Positions 63,132 to 64,000 of a stretch of 64,000 nt of DNA are shown piece by piece. Source of the DNA: Pirellulales bacterium (lineage in GTDB: Bacteria; Planctomycetota; Planctomycetia; Pirellulales; JALHPA01); NCBI GenBank assembly GCA_033762255.1, contig JANRLT010000029.1, positions 62,001-126,000 of the forward strand, read 5' to 3'. The position numbers and the translations under genes were made by a program. Each line of letters begins with the position of its first letter. Positions within the stretch are counted from its first letter, which is position 1. Below the pieces are notes generated by a model. It was not told the origin of the DNA. It made no database searches and worked only from the letters and a program-made list of their open reading frames with translations.

Positions 63132-63482
63132 CAGGAGTAGATGGCGGGGAGGGGAATTGCAATCACCCATGCATTTATCAGGGAGAAGCCGAGGGAAGAC
63201 CGAGTTGCACGGAGAAGACTGTGCCAAACAAATTACGAATTACGGAATTACCAATTACGATCTGATGCGGGGTATCATCAGCAGAACCGCGCTAGCGGCG
63301 GTTGGAAACTTGATTGAACATAGCATGATGCGGCTAATATGAGAATTCGGTTAAGGCAAGAACCACGTCAGCAAAAGCCAAAAATTCATTGCGGTAAAGT
63401 TTTCAGCAGCTAAAATACGTAGCGTCCTAATAAACAACGTCTTGTAGTCTCTGATTTTCAACTTGCAAACAGGGGTACGCTC
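63132..63482. other. intergenic region
   Basis: 350 bp with low-complexity pieces such as AATTACGAATTACGGAATTA and traces of the CACGGAGAAGA-type repeat. No credible ORF, terminator or promoter could be named. Confidence 0.45.
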
Positions 63483-64000
63483 ATGAGTTGGCAAAAATTG
63501 TCGTTGGTTTGCGGTCTATTGGCCGCGGGTCTCTGTTTCCACCCCACCGATGCACAGGCGATCTTGACGTATGATCTGCGTTTCGCCGATGGAACCCGCA
63601 CCAAGCCAGCCCAAGTCGGGACATATCTCACCAATCTGTACGCGGTGATTGATCAAGGGGGTGATGATACCTTCGAGAATGAGTCGATCTCATCGGGCGT
63701 TCTGTCAATCTATAGTACCAATACCGGGGGAGGGGCGATTCTTCCTGGCACTGGCAGCGGAGTGACCAGTCGCGCTCCTGTTAATAGAATTAATTCGACT
63801 CCTGGTTTTCCAAACCCGCTGCGCGTGGCAACCGACAATGACACTACCGGTGATTTGCAGCGGGATAATAATGGCGTGGCGGCCCCCAACAGCTCTCTAC
63901 CTGGCGTTGTATACAATACTGATGGGATCTTGGACTGGGGCGCGGATGAGCGGTATATAATTTCCGGAGGGGGCGCAAATGTGGCATTTCCATCCCTGGC
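63483..64000 (+). CDS. secreted protein, cut by the window end
   Basis: Open frame of at least 172 codons running off the window. The N-terminus is a signal peptide (LSLVCGLLAAGLCFHPTDAQ, cleavage after AQA). The visible mature part is Asn/Thr/Gly/Asp-rich (GGDDTFENESISSGVLSIYS), similar in style to PEP-CTERM proteins such as the one at 70-858; whether it ends in a PEP-CTERM tail cannot be seen. Confidence 0.7.
   Translation, partial: MSWQKLSLVCGLLAAGLCFHPTDAQAILTYDLRFADGTRTKPAQVGTYLTNLYAVIDQGGDDTFENESISSGVLSIYSTNTGGGAILPGTGSGVTSRAPVNRINSTPGFPNPLRVATDNDTTGDLQRDNNGVAAPNSSLPGVVYNTDGILDWGADERYIISGGGANVAFPSL

Overview
The window looks like chromosomal DNA of a planctomycete. The evidence is a DUF1559 prepilin-like protein, two-module DUF1080 and PSCyt1/DUF1549/DUF1553 secreted proteins, a ThuA/PVC-dehydrogenase/cytochrome c fusion, PEP-CTERM export, many short palindromic intergenic repeats and many starts without a Shine-Dalgarno. 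No closer taxonomic placement is attempted. No rRNA operon or CRISPR array is visible; there is one tRNA gene.

Layout. 1-19 kb: mostly housekeeping and planctomycete-specific genes (PEP-CTERM protein, DUF1559, uppP, DUF1080, rsmE, a 2Fe-2S protein, an M20 peptidase, rlmN, a CYTH protein, the 1145-residue cytochrome/DUF1553 protein, a cysteine-desulfurase-like enzyme, an HU protein). Two copies of a ~210-bp dispersed repeat lie at 5.1 and 10.8 kb in opposite orientation. 19.1-27.3 kb: an 8.16-kb integrated element in the 3' end of tRNA-Val(TAC), bounded by 20-bp direct repeats. It carries a tyrosine integrase, an HTH regulator, two small excisionase-like proteins, a ParB-like protein, a RepA-like helicase, iteron-like repeats and several unknown genes, all on the minus strand. 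Read as a circle, the integrase frame continues through attP for another 73 residues, so integration cuts the 3' end off int and leaves it at attR.

27.4-44.5 kb: thirteen co-directional minus-strand genes that look like a complete D-apiose utilisation locus. A GH140-type apiosidase would free apiose, and a sugar ABC transporter (binding protein, ATPase, two permeases) would import it. ApsD, ApnL, ApnO, OiaK and the RuBisCO-like OiaX would then convert it to 3-phosphoglycerate plus glycolate. A GntR/FadR-type and an XylR-type regulator head the locus. A sigma70-like promoter with a perfect ACTGA-N4-TCAGT palindrome between its hexamers precedes the GntR gene.

45-64 kb: the 1532-residue ThuA/cytochrome fusion with a Gfo/Idh/MocA protein, an unknown HhH/HTH protein, a flavin monooxygenase, a hybrid histidine kinase, pyruvate dehydrogenase E1 and E2 (aceE, aceF), an esterase-like hydrolase, an ABC-2 permease and a secreted protein cut by the window end. 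All functions are inferred by reading translated sequence and recalling family motifs; no database search was run.
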